Below are positions 12,266 through 20,008 of a stretch of 64,000 bases of DNA, in pieces. Source of the DNA: an uncultured Oceanospirillaceae bacterium (GTDB lineage: Bacteria; Pseudomonadota; Gammaproteobacteria; Pseudomonadales; Balneatricaceae); assembly GCA_937136055.1 (NCBI GenBank), contig CAKZOD010000005.1, positions 1 through 64,000 of the forward strand, read 5' to 3'. Positions within the stretch are counted from its first letter, which is position 1; each line of letters begins with the position of its first letter. The notes under the pieces are model-generated. The model had not been told where the DNA came from and did no database searches. It worked only from the letters and a program-made list of their open reading frames with translations. The translations under genes were made by a program, and so were the position numbers.

Positions 12266-15200
12266 TATTGACATTAAACTCTTTAGCGCCACTTAAAATG
12301 GGTACACTTTCATTACCTGCTGCATCATGAGCAATGATACTTGCTGTAAGAGCATCCGTACCTACATTTGAGTCAGCAAAATCCTTTAAGACGCTGCCAG
12401 GAATATCTATTGTAAAAGAGCCATCGGGAGCAACCTGAGTTGTATAAGGGCTATTTGGGGCACCTGCAATAGCGACACTAACGGTATCTCCTGCTGAGAA
12501 ATCACCTCTAACAGTTCCTTTAATTTCAACATCGACACCCGCTGCAAATTCTGGAATATCAATTAAGTCATCGCCCGCTATAGAGTCAATAATGATACTT
12601 ACTTCATTACCAGTCGGGTTTAAATCATCAATAGGCGTTGATGCAACTGGCGGAGTCGTATCAAGAACAAACGTTGCATCTGGTGTGATTTGAACAGCTG
12701 CTGCACCTTCTTTTAAGGTAAACAACCTTATACTGTAATCCCCATCGAGATATCCCGCCCCTGACTCGAAGTCACTTTTAGGAAAAGTCAGTGTAATAAT
12801 ACCTGCTGATAGCTGAGCTGACGTTATAACGACGACATTACTAACCGCTGAAGACCCATCAGGCTTTATTAGTTGAATAGCAATTTTATCGTTAATTGTA
12901 TTATTATCTGGAATCCTAACATCGACAGACAAACCATCATCTAAATCTGTCCCGGTAACTGGACCTACACCTTCGTCAATTGTCAAATGATCTGTATTGG
13001 ACAGATCTGTACGAAATGAAACGTCTGCAATTGTACTTGTCGAGCCATCAGAGCGAGTAAATGAGCTAGTTGCACCTACTACATTTCCATTCTGCTGGGT
13101 AGTACCAGAGGTTGTCGCTAAACTTATTTCTTCTATATTCAGCTCATCCAAACTTTTGAGCTCTGAAGATTGAGAAACACCATCACCATTTGCATCTTGC
13201 CACACTTTAAGCTCAGAGAAACGAGCGTCAGAATCATCAATCACACCATCATTGTTTGAATCCAAATCATTCAAGGCTGCGAAACCACTGCTCGCATTGC
13301 CGCCTGCCACTAATGGGGTTCTATCACCAAACAGCTCTTGACCATTATCAATGATGCCATTTCCATTACGATCTAAAACTAATAGACCGTCATCAGGTGA
13401 AACCCAGCCTGTAGACTCTGAATTACCATCTGAATCGTGATCAAAATTTATATCACCATCCATTGCTAATGTTTCAATACCATCGCCATCTAGATCAAGA
13501 ACCAGAGGGTCTGCCTTGGTATTTAGACTTGTGTTAACTCTAATGATTAAAGGGTCAGACATTGCGCTACTAGTGCCTAAAGAATTCTCAACACGAGCTG
13601 TCACATGTAAATTCACACTACTTAGCGAATGAACAGAAGAATCATAGTTATCTGTATTAGCAGTATCTGTAAGTGTTTTGGTTTTTGTGGACTCCCAGGT
13701 ACCATCTGGCTTAACAACAGCTGTTGCTATTAACACAGGGCTTTGTTTTGTTGCTAGATTATTTATGTCATCATCAGCAAACAACTTAGTTGGATCATCG
13801 CTATCTCTATTCCAAGGCACACCCAACAAATCATAACCATATTCTTGCGTGATGAGAGTGGCATAACCATAGTAATAAATTGTTGTCCCAGGCTCGCCAT
13901 TTTCACCTACAAAGAAAATTTCTTTGTCTGATGTAATGTTATCCGACTGCCCAGCAGACGCCTGACCAAATACTGCTCCACCGTCAGTTGTTGAGTCTGA
14001 TTGCTGAGCCAAATCGACAACAATTTGTTCTACTAATGCATCTATCACAATAGGAGTGATCGGGCTTGTTGGGCTAACATTACCAGCAGGATCAGTAACT
14101 GTAGCAGTTACATTATAATTGCCGTCAACAGGAAACGCAGATGCATCTACAGTCACATCAATCACTTCTCCATCAACGTATCCTTCAGGTACAGTCAATT
14201 GAGTTTCAACAGGTGTTCCGCCGGCCTGAAGCACTACAGCCACAGTAACAACATCACCTGGCAATGTCCCGGGTGGTAGAGTAACTGCAACTACGACTCC
14301 ATCACTTAGCTCTTCCTGACTAATTCCGCCACCCGCGTTTTCAGGTATTTCAATCGTTGGAGCTGTTCCATCTCCTGGAGCAGAAGTATCAACGTTTATA
14401 GTAGTTACTGCACTTGGAATACTTGAATTACCCGCAGCATCTGTTACCACAGAAGTCACATTATAGGCACCATCTTCTGGGATTGCAGTATTGGGAATTA
14501 CAACATTGACAACACCACCTGCCACGTACCCTGGAGGAATGACTACCTGAGTAACAATCGGAACGCCGCCAGCAGCAGAAACGATTGTTACTGTTACGAG
14601 ATCTCCCGGCAAACTACCTAATGGCGGCGTTACGACAACAAGCACCCCATCCGCTAATTCAGCACTATTTACAAAACCATCACTGTTTTCTGGAATAACT
14701 AACGTTGGCGCCAGATTAGCACCACCGGCCCCTAAGCCAATCCCAGGGCCTGTCGTATCTAGAAACACCTGACTTTCATCAATTGCATCAAACTGAGCAG
14801 CACCTTGAGCTGTTGTTTCAAATCCAGGCAATCCTAGCCCAGCATCCACAGCTGCCTCATTACCACGTGCTATTCTTACAAATGTACTACCTTCATTTCC
14901 TGCAGTACCTGGTCCTGTCCCTGCACCGGCGGCCGTTGCCTGCGCTATCGTAGTTGGGTCAACTCCGGCTAATAATGCTGCCTGGATACCTTCTGGAGTT
15001 GACAAATCAAGATCAGGATCTATAACTGGATCTACTTTCACTTTAGCAGAACTTTCCTCTGTTCCACTTGTATCAAACGCGGATGCAACCCAAGTACCAT
15101 TTGAATCAATAGTTACAGGGGATCCTTCATTCAAACTCACTACAACTTTGCCGCCAGCAGCAACACTAATCAGCTCATCTGACTCTACACTGTCACCTAA

Positions 15201-15278
15201 ACTTAACTCTCTTGAACTCCCATCTGATTTAATCGCTACAGCTTTACCAACCAGCAAGGATATACGGCCAACTATCAT
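1..15278 (-). CDS. Giant LapA-type RTX/Ig-repeat biofilm adhesin (N-terminal ~5,090 residues; 3' end outside the window)
   Basis: The frame reads open from ATG at 15278 (AAGGAGTG ribosome site just upstream) to the window edge, so at least 5,092 codons are present and the C-terminus is missing. Domains in order: residues 1-118 resemble the retention module of LapA-family adhesins (MIVGRISLLVGKAVAI start, then an ATAAGAG stretch with Thr115-Ala-Ala-Gly118 as the likely LapG-type cleavage site); about 185-410, two bacterial Ig-like domains; about 590-715, a haemolysin-type calcium-binding related domain with DLDGDG, DRNGNG and DSNNDG loops; about 720-1000, further Ig-like sequence; from about 1005 on, some 35 Calx-beta/LapA-like Ig domains with SNGVTYD and DDxxDEANET signatures. 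By family it should be exported by type I secretion and anchored at the outer membrane for biofilm formation; RTX repeats and secretion signal are expected beyond position 1. The exact family name is inferred. Confidence 0.9.
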   Translation of the reverse strand, partial: MIVGRISLLVGKAVAIKSDGSSRELSLGDSVESDELISVAAGGKVVVSLNEGSPVTIDSNGTWVASAFDTSGTEESSAKVKVDPVIDPDLDLSTPEGIQAALLAGVDPTTIAQATAAGAGTGPGTAGNEGSTFVRIARGNEAAVDAGLGLPGFETTAQGAAQFDAIDESQVFLDTTGPGIGLGAGGANLAPTLVIPENSDGFVNSAELADGVLVVVTPPLGSLPGDLVTVTIVSAAGGVPIVTQVVIPPGYVAGGVVNVVIPNTAIPEDGAYNVTSVVTDAAGNSSIPSAVTTINVDTSAPGDGTAPTIEIPENAGGGISQEELSDGVVVAVTLPPGTLPGDVVTVAVVLQAGGTPVETQLTVPEGYVDGEVIDVTVDASAFPVDGNYNVTATVTDPAGNVSPTSPITPIVIDALVEQIVVDLAQQSDSTTDGGAVFGQASAGQSDNITSDKEIFFVGENGEPGTTIYYYGYATLITQEYGYDLLGVPWNRDSDDPTKLFADDDINNLATKQSPVLIATAVVKPDGTWESTKTKTLTDTANTDNYDSSVHSLSSVNLHVTARVENSLGTSSAMSDPLIIRVNTSLNTKADPLVLDLDGDGIETLAMDGDINFDHDSDGNSESTGWVSPDDGLLVLDRNGNGIIDNGQELFGDRTPLVAGGNASSGFAALNDLDSNNDGVIDDSDARFSELKVWQDANGDGVSQSSELKSLDELNIEEISLATTSGTTQQNGNVVGATSSFTRSDGSTSTIADVSFRTDLSNTDHLTIDEGVGPVTGTDLDDGLSVDVRIPDNNTINDKIAIQLIKPDGSSAVSNVVVITSAQLSAGIITLTFPKSDFESGAGYLDGDYSIRLFTLKEGAAAVQITPDATFVLDTTPPVASTPIDDLNPTGNEVSIIIDSIAGDDLIDIPEFAAGVDVEIKGTVRGDFSAGDTVSVAIAGAPNSPYTTQVAPDGSFTIDIPGSVLKDFADSNVGTDALTASIIAHDAAGNESVPILSGAKEFNVNNTAVTGIDILNTGDKVEEGDTLVFQVGLSGPSAGIVELDFLISGNADVNDDYSSFIFSNGVTYDSVSNTISIPPGITQFIITVPTVDDANEESNETLELTIDGVKAVSTIVDNDGLPNVKSILVTNSGSSVNEGGELNFAVELSHAVATETELDIKIAGDAVRLVDYSELSFTNGVEYNPTTKKLTIPAGVNTFDILVDTIDDPDNEANESVVIEIDGISATGVIVDNDGGIVSPEVSSVEVLNNGGSVVEGQNLTYQVTLTSASNTVTTQQMLITGTASETSDYSGLNFSNGVTYNSTTNQLTIPGGVSGFTITVPTIDDVIDEINETLILTVGGVEAIGGISDNDGQANVQSIAVANVGATVTEGEQVVVNVTLSGPIATESRYLFELTGTLQADDYGSITFTNGVTYDPVSGGVVVPPNVVSFDIEIPTIDDIVDEPTEQLVVNVGGAEATVTVLDNDETPEITGINVLNSSDGVLEGEVLTYQVGLSNPASGPVTFDLQIAGDALKDVDYSTITFSNGVTYDESKNEITVPKGVTQFAIKIQTTDDTVDEANETVDITIGGASASGTIVDNDGTPNVDAINLSNEGGRAVEGDVLSFTVEMSHPSDTDYQLALSFDGTAKNEIDYRLLDFSNGVTFDAASGEINIPAGVDGFIVSLRAIDDLANENNETVTLIIDEVSATGVIVDNDGGGTSPVVETVILNNVGDSVEEGGDLNYTVTLSATTTREITTEFFVSGDATAQVDYEQLTFSNDVTYDQVNNLLNIPVGVSSFEIIVTTINDTLDEANESLNLSVSGIVAEGLIIDNDGDINVSSVNITNADDTVEEGQALNIQVTFNESSDVETRHLFELSGLADLDADITNVTFTNGVSFDAAAGEIIVPENVAEFQVVIATTDDTIDELDETLIVNVGGVEAVGTILDNDSEPSISGINVLNTGDSVNEGGVLFYQVGLTNAASGPLTFDFVVDGSADATDYDALEFSDGVTLANGEITIPAGVTQFSIKVQTLQDTTSEDNETVIIRIGDIGSTQEANATGVIIDDDGTPSIASIEVTNTGATVTEGDTLEYVVGLSHPSSVSYSLSMTLAGTASEGIDYDALTFTNGVSYNAATDTLSIPANVTDFKISVPTKTDTLDEPNETVIIDIDGMAATGTIIDVNGPEPTVSNIDITNSGDVTEEGTSLNYKVTLSAATTAPITKTMVLAGSAIEGTDYSVLTFSNGVSYDAATDTLSIPIGVNEFTITVPTTDDTLDEPNESVILTIDAVSATGTITDNDGNPNIKSVNITNTDDRVEEGNPVTVDVELSNGASSETRHLFELGGIANASDIGSVTFSDGVSLDATTGELIVPPNVTAFSITIPTVDDSIFEDDETVIVNVGGIEATGTIVDNDTAPGISGIDVLNSGDSVDEGEVLVYQVGLTGSSSSSIEMDLALSGTATEGVDYSALTFSNDVSYDATTDKLTIPAGVTQFSVSVPTTQDTIDESNETVILSVGTPGDMVASTGTIIDDDGTPSVATIEVSSTGDTVAEGETLEYAVGLSHPSSLGFSLPMTLSGTATEGVDYAALTFTNGVSYDAASDTLIIPANVTEFTISVPTQTDSLDEPNETVIIDIDGMAATGTITDTNTPEPAVSSIDITNLGDLTEEGTDLNYVVTLSAATTAPITKSMTLTGTATEGTDYSTLTFTNGVSYDATTDTLSIPSGVISFTITVPTTNDTLDEANESVILTIDAVSATGTITDNDGEANVESVTVTSAGNNVEEGNPITVDVVLSNGTSTETRQLFDLSGIADESDLGDITFTDNVSLDTTTGELVIPANVTTFSMTIPTIDDNLDEDDESVVVNIGGIEATATIIDNDDAPEVSGIAILNNGDSVDEGDQLVYQVGLTNPASAPIEMDLTLTGTATEGVDYSTLMFSNNVSYNAGTDKLTIPAGVTQFTVTVPTTQDTLDESNETVTLSVGTPGDMVASTGTIIDDDGTPSVATIEVSNSGGTVAEGENLEYAVGLSHPSSSGYSLPMTLSGTATEGVDYAALTFTSGVSYDAATDTLSIPANVTEFTISVPTQTDALDEPNETVVIDIDGMAATGTITDTNAPEPTVSNIDITNAGDVTEEGTALNYEVTLSAATTAPIMKVMTLAGTATEGTDYSTLTFTNGVSYDATTDTLSIPSGVSSFTITVPTINDTLDEANESVILTIDAVSATGTITDNDGEANVESVTVTNAGDNVEEGNPITVDVVLSNGTSTETRQLFDLNGIADESDLGDITFTDNVSLDTTTGELVIPANVTTFSMTIPTIDDNLDEDDESVVINVGGIAATATIIDNDEEPEVSGIDILNSGDSVNEGLSLAYQVGLTRPSSGPIEMDLTLTGTATEAVDYGTLIFSNDVSYDAATDKLNIPAGVTQFIVTIPTTQDTVDEQNETVILSVGTPGNMVASTGTIIDDDGIPSVATIEVSNNGDSVEEGSNLDYVVSLSHSNNTGFSLPMTLSGTATEGVDYDALTFTNGVSYDAATDMLNIPANVTEFTITVPTETDALDEPNETVTIDIDGMQATGTITDVNTPEPVVSNIEITNAGDVTEEGTSLSYEVTLSGAAAGSITKTMVLTGTATEGVDYSSLAFSDGVSYDANTDTLNIPAGVSSFTITVPTLDDNLDEGNETVVLAIDAVSATGVITDNDGEANVNSLVLQNTNNIEGDTVTATVTLSHGTPEVTRHFFDLSGTVRREDLDDITYTNGVSFTNGVTYDGLTGELIVPSNITTFKINVTTIDDTIMESTETIIFNVGGVKAIAELEDNDDIPTVSGINILNNGDSVDEGDQLVYQVGLTNPASAPIEMDLTLTGTATEGVDYSTLTFSNDVSYDAATDKLTIPAGVTQFTVTVPTTQDTIDELNETVILSVGTLGDMVASTGTIIDDDGTPSVSTIEVSSTGGTVAEGETLEYAIGLSHPSSTGYSLPMTLSGTATESVDYAALTFTNGVTYDATTDTLTIPANVTEFAISVPTQTDTLDEPNETVIIDIDGMAATGTITDTNAPDPAVSSIDISNAGDVTEEGTDLEYEVILSAATTGSITKAMTLVGTATEGIDYSALTFTNGVSYDATTDTLNIPGGVSSFTITVPTLNDTLDEANESVILTIDAISATGTITDNDGEANVESVNITNTNDRVEEGNPITVDVVLSNGTNTETRQLFDLGGIADESDIGTLTFTEGVSLDTTTGELVIPPNVTGFKITIETVDDIIKEAHESLVVNVGGIEAMATIVDNDGDPTVSGIDVLNNGDSVDEGDQLVYQVGLSNPSGAPFEMELKLTGTATEDVDYSNLTFSNDVSYDATTDKLTIPAGVTQFTVTVPTTQDTIDEPNETVILSVGTVGDMVASTGTIIDDDGTPSVATIEVSSSGGTVAEGENLEYAVGLSHPSSTGYSLPMTLSGTATEGVDYAALTFTNGVSYDATTDTLTIPANVTEFAISVPTQTDALDEPNETVIIDIDGMAATGTITDTNAPEPAVSSIDITNAGDVTEEGTELNYEVTLSAATIGPITKAMTLAGTATEGTDYSTLTFTNGVIYDVTTDTLSIPSGVISFTITVPTTNDTLDEANESVELTIDSVTATGTITDNDGEPNVESVTVTNAGSSVEEGNPVTVDVVLSNPSSEETRQLFDLGGLTDDADLGDITFSDGVSLDATTGELVIPPNVTAFEITIATNDDIIDEDTETLVVNVGGIEDTANITDNDEAPQVSGVDILNSGNSTDEGDALVYQVGLTNPASGPIEMDLALTGSATEGVDYSTLTFSNDVSYDATTDKLTIPAGVTQFTITVPTTQDTLDEPNETVILNIGTPGNMVEAIGTIIDDDGVPSVATIDVTNASDAVEEGNPLTYSVGLSHASSTEYALPMTLAGSATEGVDYSTLTFTNGVSYDATTDQLTIPANVTEFSITVPTTDDTIEESNETVTIDIGGMQATGTITDNDSTTDPSVESIEITNDGGVTEEGNDLTYTVTLSEATTSSVTKTMSLAGTATEGVDYSTLTFSDGVTYDVATDTLTIPSGVTSFTITVPTTDDLLDEANESVELTIDSVTATGTITDNDGEPNVESVTVTNAGSSVEEGNPVTVD
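13130..13510 (-). other. Haemolysin-type calcium-binding related domain inside the adhesin
   Basis: Residues about 590-715 begin VLDLDGDGIETL and contain repeated D-x-D/N-G-D/N-G acidic loops (DHDSDGNSES, DRNGNGIIDNGQELFGD, DSNNDGVIDDSDAR, DANGDGVSQSSELK). This is the EF-hand-like pattern of the haemolysin-type calcium-binding related domain found in large RTX proteins. It lies between the N-terminal Ig-like domains and the repeat array, rather than next to C-terminal RTX nonapeptides. Calcium binding is inferred from the motif. Confidence 0.75.
14925..14936 (-). other. Predicted LapG-type cleavage motif (Thr-Ala-Ala-Gly) in the adhesin
   Basis: Residues 115-118 of the adhesin read TAAG, in an Ala/Gly-rich linker following ALLAGVDPTTIAQ. 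In LapA-like adhesins the periplasmic cysteine protease LapG cuts between the two alanines when c-di-GMP is low and its inhibitor LapD lets go. The position (~115) fits the known site (~108 in Pseudomonas LapA). The motif is seen; its use is inferred, since no lapG or lapD is in the window. Confidence 0.7.
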
Positions 15279-16673
<1,395 letters not shown>

Positions 16674-16684
16674 GGAGACACCGC

Positions 16685-17158
16685 ATGATTAAGACAGGCG
16701 ATACTTTACCTAAAGCGACTCTGAAGGTTATGGGCAACAATGGACCTGAGTCATTTGAAACAGAAGAGCTTAACGACAAAACCGTGGTTATTTTTGCAGT
16801 TCCAGGTGCTTTCACTCCCACCTGCAGCGCTGCGCATTTACCAGGTTTCGTGACGTTATTCGATGAGCTAACAGCAGCCGGAGTCGATTTAATCGCATGC
16901 GTATCTGTCAATGATGCTTTTGTGATGGACGCATGGGGAAAAAGCGCCAATGCTGAAAACTTGCTAATGCTTGCTGATGGAAATGCAACATTCACCAAAG
17001 CCCTCGGTTTAGATAAAGATGCAACTGCTTATCATATGGGAATACGCTCTTCTCGATATGCTATGATTGTTAAAAACGGTGTAGTTAAACATTTAGCTGT
17101 AGATAACGCAGGATTAAAAGAAACCAGCGCAGAAGCTATTTTAGCCCTTCTCAAATAA
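16685..17158 (+). CDS. Type II (Prx5-like) peroxiredoxin
   Basis: This 157-residue thiol peroxidase reduces H2O2 and organic peroxides through a reactive cysteine. The peroxidatic Cys47 lies in PGAFTPTCS, the signature of the Prx5/type II group. Cys72 (DLIACVSVND) is 25 residues on, the same spacing as the catalytic and second cysteines of plant type II peroxiredoxins. The start has a strong AAGGAGA site. It sits directly behind trxB, so thioredoxin, reduced by TrxB, is a likely electron donor; no fused glutaredoxin domain is present. Family is certain; the physiological reductant is inferred. Confidence 0.92.
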   Translation: MIKTGDTLPKATLKVMGNNGPESFETEELNDKTVVIFAVPGAFTPTCSAAHLPGFVTLFDELTAAGVDLIACVSVNDAFVMDAWGKSANAENLLMLADGNATFTKALGLDKDATAYHMGIRSSRYAMIVKNGVVKHLAVDNAGLKETSAEAILALLK

Positions 17159-17182
17159 TAGATATAGCGAATAAAAATCGAC

Positions 17183-17929
17183 ATGATCCCCTGGCTCAGT
17201 GTAACAAACCATTACTTTCCACCGACAAATACTGCACTGGCGGATCCCAATGGATTGCTTGCTGCCGGGGGCGATCTCACACCTGAGCGACTGATAAAAG
17301 CCTATAGAACAGGCATATTTCCTTGGTTTAGTGATGGGGAGCCTATTTTATGGTGGAGCCCTGCCCCTCGATGTGTATTACCTTTAGCGCAACTTCACAT
17401 ATCAAAGAGCCTAGCTAAACTCATCAGAAAAAATAAATTCAAAGTCACATTCGATACCGCATTTTGCGAAGTCATTGAGCAATGTTCAGCCATGAGAGAG
17501 CACCAAGAAGGCACTTGGATCACCCCTGAGATGAAAACGGCCTATAGTGCTTTACACTCTCGCAACGTTGCTCACAGTGTCGAAGTTTGGCATGAAGACC
17601 AGCTAGTCGGCGGGCTTTACGGACTCGCTATTGGGAATATCTTTTTTGGTGAGTCAATGTTTAGCAAACAGTCAAACACTTCAAAAATTGCCTTTTGTTA
17701 TCTCGTTAATCAGCTCAGGAAATGGAACTTTAGTGTCGTGGATTGCCAAGTGCATAGCGACCACTTAGAGAGTCTTGGCGCTATTGAAATTAACCGTACA
17801 CAATTCACCAATTATCTTGCCAATATTGACAATTCAAGCTTGAACACCACTGACCAACAAGTGAATGACAACCAACCCAGAAATTTGACAAAATGGCACT
17901 GTGATTTACAGCCCAATACCATCAAGTAA
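17183..17929 (+). CDS. aat: Leucyl/phenylalanyl-tRNA--protein transferase
   Basis: Aat adds Leu or Phe from charged tRNA to proteins with N-terminal Arg or Lys, marking them for ClpAP (the bacterial N-end rule). The 248-residue protein carries the family hallmarks: LAAGGDLTPERLIKAYRTGIFPWF near the N-terminus, WWSPAPRCVL, and GLYGLAIGNIFFGESMFS in the core. The last ~30 residues, rich in Asn and Gln, extend slightly beyond the conserved fold. It begins 24 nt after the peroxiredoxin stop and precedes bpt, a linkage common in gammaproteobacteria. Confidence 0.95.
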   Translation: MIPWLSVTNHYFPPTNTALADPNGLLAAGGDLTPERLIKAYRTGIFPWFSDGEPILWWSPAPRCVLPLAQLHISKSLAKLIRKNKFKVTFDTAFCEVIEQCSAMREHQEGTWITPEMKTAYSALHSRNVAHSVEVWHEDQLVGGLYGLAIGNIFFGESMFSKQSNTSKIAFCYLVNQLRKWNFSVVDCQVHSDHLESLGAIEINRTQFTNYLANIDNSSLNTTDQQVNDNQPRNLTKWHCDLQPNTIK

Positions 17930-18126
17930 CCCTCTCTTCATTTCATACTTTACTTTTAACCTCTCCACATTTTATGCTGGTACAATAAAAGCTTTAACTT
18001 CTTTAAGCTGTGTTTTCAAAAAATTCCACTCTAACACTCTATACTGAAGCTTAAGATTTACATAAAATTGACTTGTGCTTTAGCAAATACATGATTGATT
18101 AACGACTCAAGAGCGAATAGCAACGC

Positions 18127-18843
18127 ATGACACAACTAACAGAGCTACAGTTTTACGCGACTCCTGAACACGACTGCAGCTACATATCTGACCTAAAAGC
18201 CAAAACACTGTTTATCGACCCCAAAAGCGATATCGATCAAAAAGTGTATTCGCAATTATCTGAATTAGGCTTTAGAAGAAGCGGCACGCACATTTATCGC
18301 CCACACTGTGAAGACTGTAAATCTTGTATTTCTATTCGCATACCTGCCAAGTCTTTTAGAATGTCAAAATCACAAAGACGCATTTACAACCGAAACAAAG
18401 ATCTCATTGCAACAAAGACTCCTACGCATTTTAGCGATGAGCATTACGCCTTATATGAAAAATATATAAACACTCGCCACAAAGATGGTGATATGTATCC
18501 ACCTTCTAAGGACCAATTCAAAAGCTTCTTAGTCGATTCAAAACAGCAAAGCTACTTTATCGAATTTAGAACCCCAGATGGTGAACTGCAAGCTGTTTCT
18601 AATATGGATCAACTTGAAGGCTCACATTCTGCTGTTTACACTTTTTACAATCCATCTGAGCCCAAACGCAGCTTAGGAACATTTGCCATTTTATGGCAAT
18701 TAGAAGAAATCAAGAAAAGCGCTCTTAGCTACCTTTACTTAGGATACTGGGTCGAAGAGTGCCAAAAGATGAAATATAAAACGTCATTTAGACCTCTAGA
18801 ACTATTGATCAGCGGCCGGTGGCGTAGAATCAACGATATTTAA
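18127..18843 (+). CDS. bpt: Aspartate/glutamate leucyltransferase (Ate1-type)
   Basis: Bpt transfers leucine to proteins whose N-terminal residue is Asp or Glu, so it complements Aat in the N-end rule pathway. The 238 residues show the Ate1-family N-terminal half (CSYISDLKAKTLFID, the cysteine pair in HCEDCKSCISIRI, SKSQRRIYNRN) and the acyltransferase half (AVYTFYNPSEPKRSLGTFAILWQ, YLYLGYWVEECQKMKYK). It lies between aat and infA, the usual neighbourhood. The upstream 197 bp show nothing I recognise. No strong ribosome site is visible. Confidence 0.95.
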   Translation: MTQLTELQFYATPEHDCSYISDLKAKTLFIDPKSDIDQKVYSQLSELGFRRSGTHIYRPHCEDCKSCISIRIPAKSFRMSKSQRRIYNRNKDLIATKTPTHFSDEHYALYEKYINTRHKDGDMYPPSKDQFKSFLVDSKQQSYFIEFRTPDGELQAVSNMDQLEGSHSAVYTFYNPSEPKRSLGTFAILWQLEEIKKSALSYLYLGYWVEECQKMKYKTSFRPLELLISGRWRRINDI

Positions 18844-18990
18844 AAGCAAAGCCATATAATTCAGCTCTTTAACGCCCATAATTTCATATTTATAACAATT
18901 TAATATACAAGCATTTTTTCACACATTCAGCCCAACGCTGCAAACTTTTAGGTCGTTTTAATTTATTTTGCGGATAGTTCGTAATTTCCT

Positions 18991-19019
18991 TTGATATTGT
19001 GTGTATTTTTTGGCAGAAT
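18991..19019 (+). promoter_or_regulatory. Candidate sigma-70 promoter of infA
   Basis: TTGATA (18991-18996), a 17-nt spacer and CAGAAT (19014-19019) lie about 60 nt before the infA start. The -35 box matches at five of six positions and the -10 at four of six. Initiation near 19026 would leave a leader of ~53 nt. Based on sequence match only. Confidence 0.45.
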
Positions 19020-19078
19020 ACTGGCCGCTCTGCTATGGGTTACTGGCCCATTCAGCACTTTCCACAGGTAGGTATTTA

Positions 19079-19297
19079 ATGGCTAAAGAAGAAAGCATCG
19101 AAATGGAAGGCACTGTAGTTGATACATTGCCAAACACAATGTTCCGTGTAGAGTTAGAAAACGGTCACGTTGTGACTGCTCACATTTCCGGAAAAATGCG
19201 TAAGAATTACATTCGAATTCTTACAGGTGATAAGGTTAAGGTTGAACTAACACCATACGACTTGAATAAAGGCCGTATAGTTTACCGCGCCCGTTAA
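19079..19297 (+). CDS. infA: Translation initiation factor IF-1
   Basis: IF-1 binds the ribosomal A site during initiation. The ATG at 19079 gives the canonical 72 residues ([20 protein letters not shown] ... [10 protein letters not shown]), a single S1-like OB fold. An upstream in-frame extension from 19001 would add 26 residues not seen in the family and overlaps the predicted promoter, so I reject it. Many relatives have clpA or clpS nearby, but here a hairpin terminator and a convergent small gene follow. Confidence 0.97.
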   Translation: MAKEESIEMEGTVVDTLPNTMFRVELENGHVVTAHISGKMRKNYIRILTGDKVKVELTPYDLNKGRIVYRAR

Positions 19298-19402
19298 TCC
19301 CTCTATTTACACAACACTGATCAATAGCATAACCCAACATATGTTGAATTTTGCTGAGTATTGAATCAGGTAAGTGGCAGTAGTGACAATAAAGAATTCT
19401 AG

Positions 19403-19437
19403 ACACCCCTTCGGCTAACGCCCTAGGGGTGTTTTTG
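19403..19437 (+). terminator. Rho-independent terminator after infA
   Basis: ACACCCCT (19403-19410) pairs with AGGGGTGT (19425-19432) across a 14-nt loop, followed by a T-rich run. It lies about 105 bp past infA and just downstream of the convergent small gene's stop. Confidence 0.75.
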
Positions 19438-19462
19438 TTTATGCGCTAATTAACCCACATTA

Positions 19463-19645
19463 TCAGTGTATATCATCATACTTTTTGCGGATCTCAGTTA
19501 GCTGCGGCTGTATATCTAATGGCGCATAATTCATTGCCTGCTCGAACAGATCCTTATTCTCTTCAGACAAGCGCTCCTCTTCACTCATTTTACTCAGCTT
19601 GTTCATTGCATCAACAAACCTTGGATCGTATTTTTCAATACTCAT
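19463..19645 (-). CDS. Small conserved-looking hypothetical protein (60 aa)
   Basis: The reading frame gives a 60-residue, highly charged, probably helical protein beginning MSIEKYDPRFVDAMNKLSKM. I chose the ATG at 19645 because GGGAG lies about 8 nt before it; an earlier ATG would add seven residues without a good ribosome site. There is no signal peptide, membrane segment or cysteine. The acidic-basic pattern and ordered end (IRKKYDDIH) look like real coding sequence. I do not recognise a family. It is convergent with infA. Confidence 0.6.
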   Translation of the reverse strand: MSIEKYDPRFVDAMNKLSKMSEEERLSEENKDLFEQAMNYAPLDIQPQLTEIRKKYDDIH

Positions 19646-20008
19646 ATTGCACTCCCACCGAATCACTTATCTATTTAAAAATGAATTATATCAAAGTAAC
19701 AAAAACTTCTGCTAGCTTAAGCCACCTTAAATACACCCTAACAGCCAGCATTAGCAGCCAAATAGCAAACTGAAACCTATATAACGATAACTAAACGACC
19801 AATTACACTTAAATTTAGCACTTACTCTTGTCCAACAGGCTGTCTCACCATAAAATGAGCTAATTAATAGATTAATTCAAATTCTTAGCCCCACTTTCTC
19901 AAAACACTTTATAAACTAATCAGTTTTATTGTAAACACATCTAGAGAACACAAGGCCCAGCTTTGAAAAAATCACTATCCGATTTCAATTTAAAGGCATA
20001 CCCCAATC
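19646..20008. other. Intergenic region upstream of proS, no gene seen
   Basis: This 363-bp stretch separates the divergent small gene from proS and is AT-rich. An AAAGG element 11 nt before the proS ATG is the only translational signal I could place. No convincing promoter, hairpin or RNA gene was found. Confidence 0.4.
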
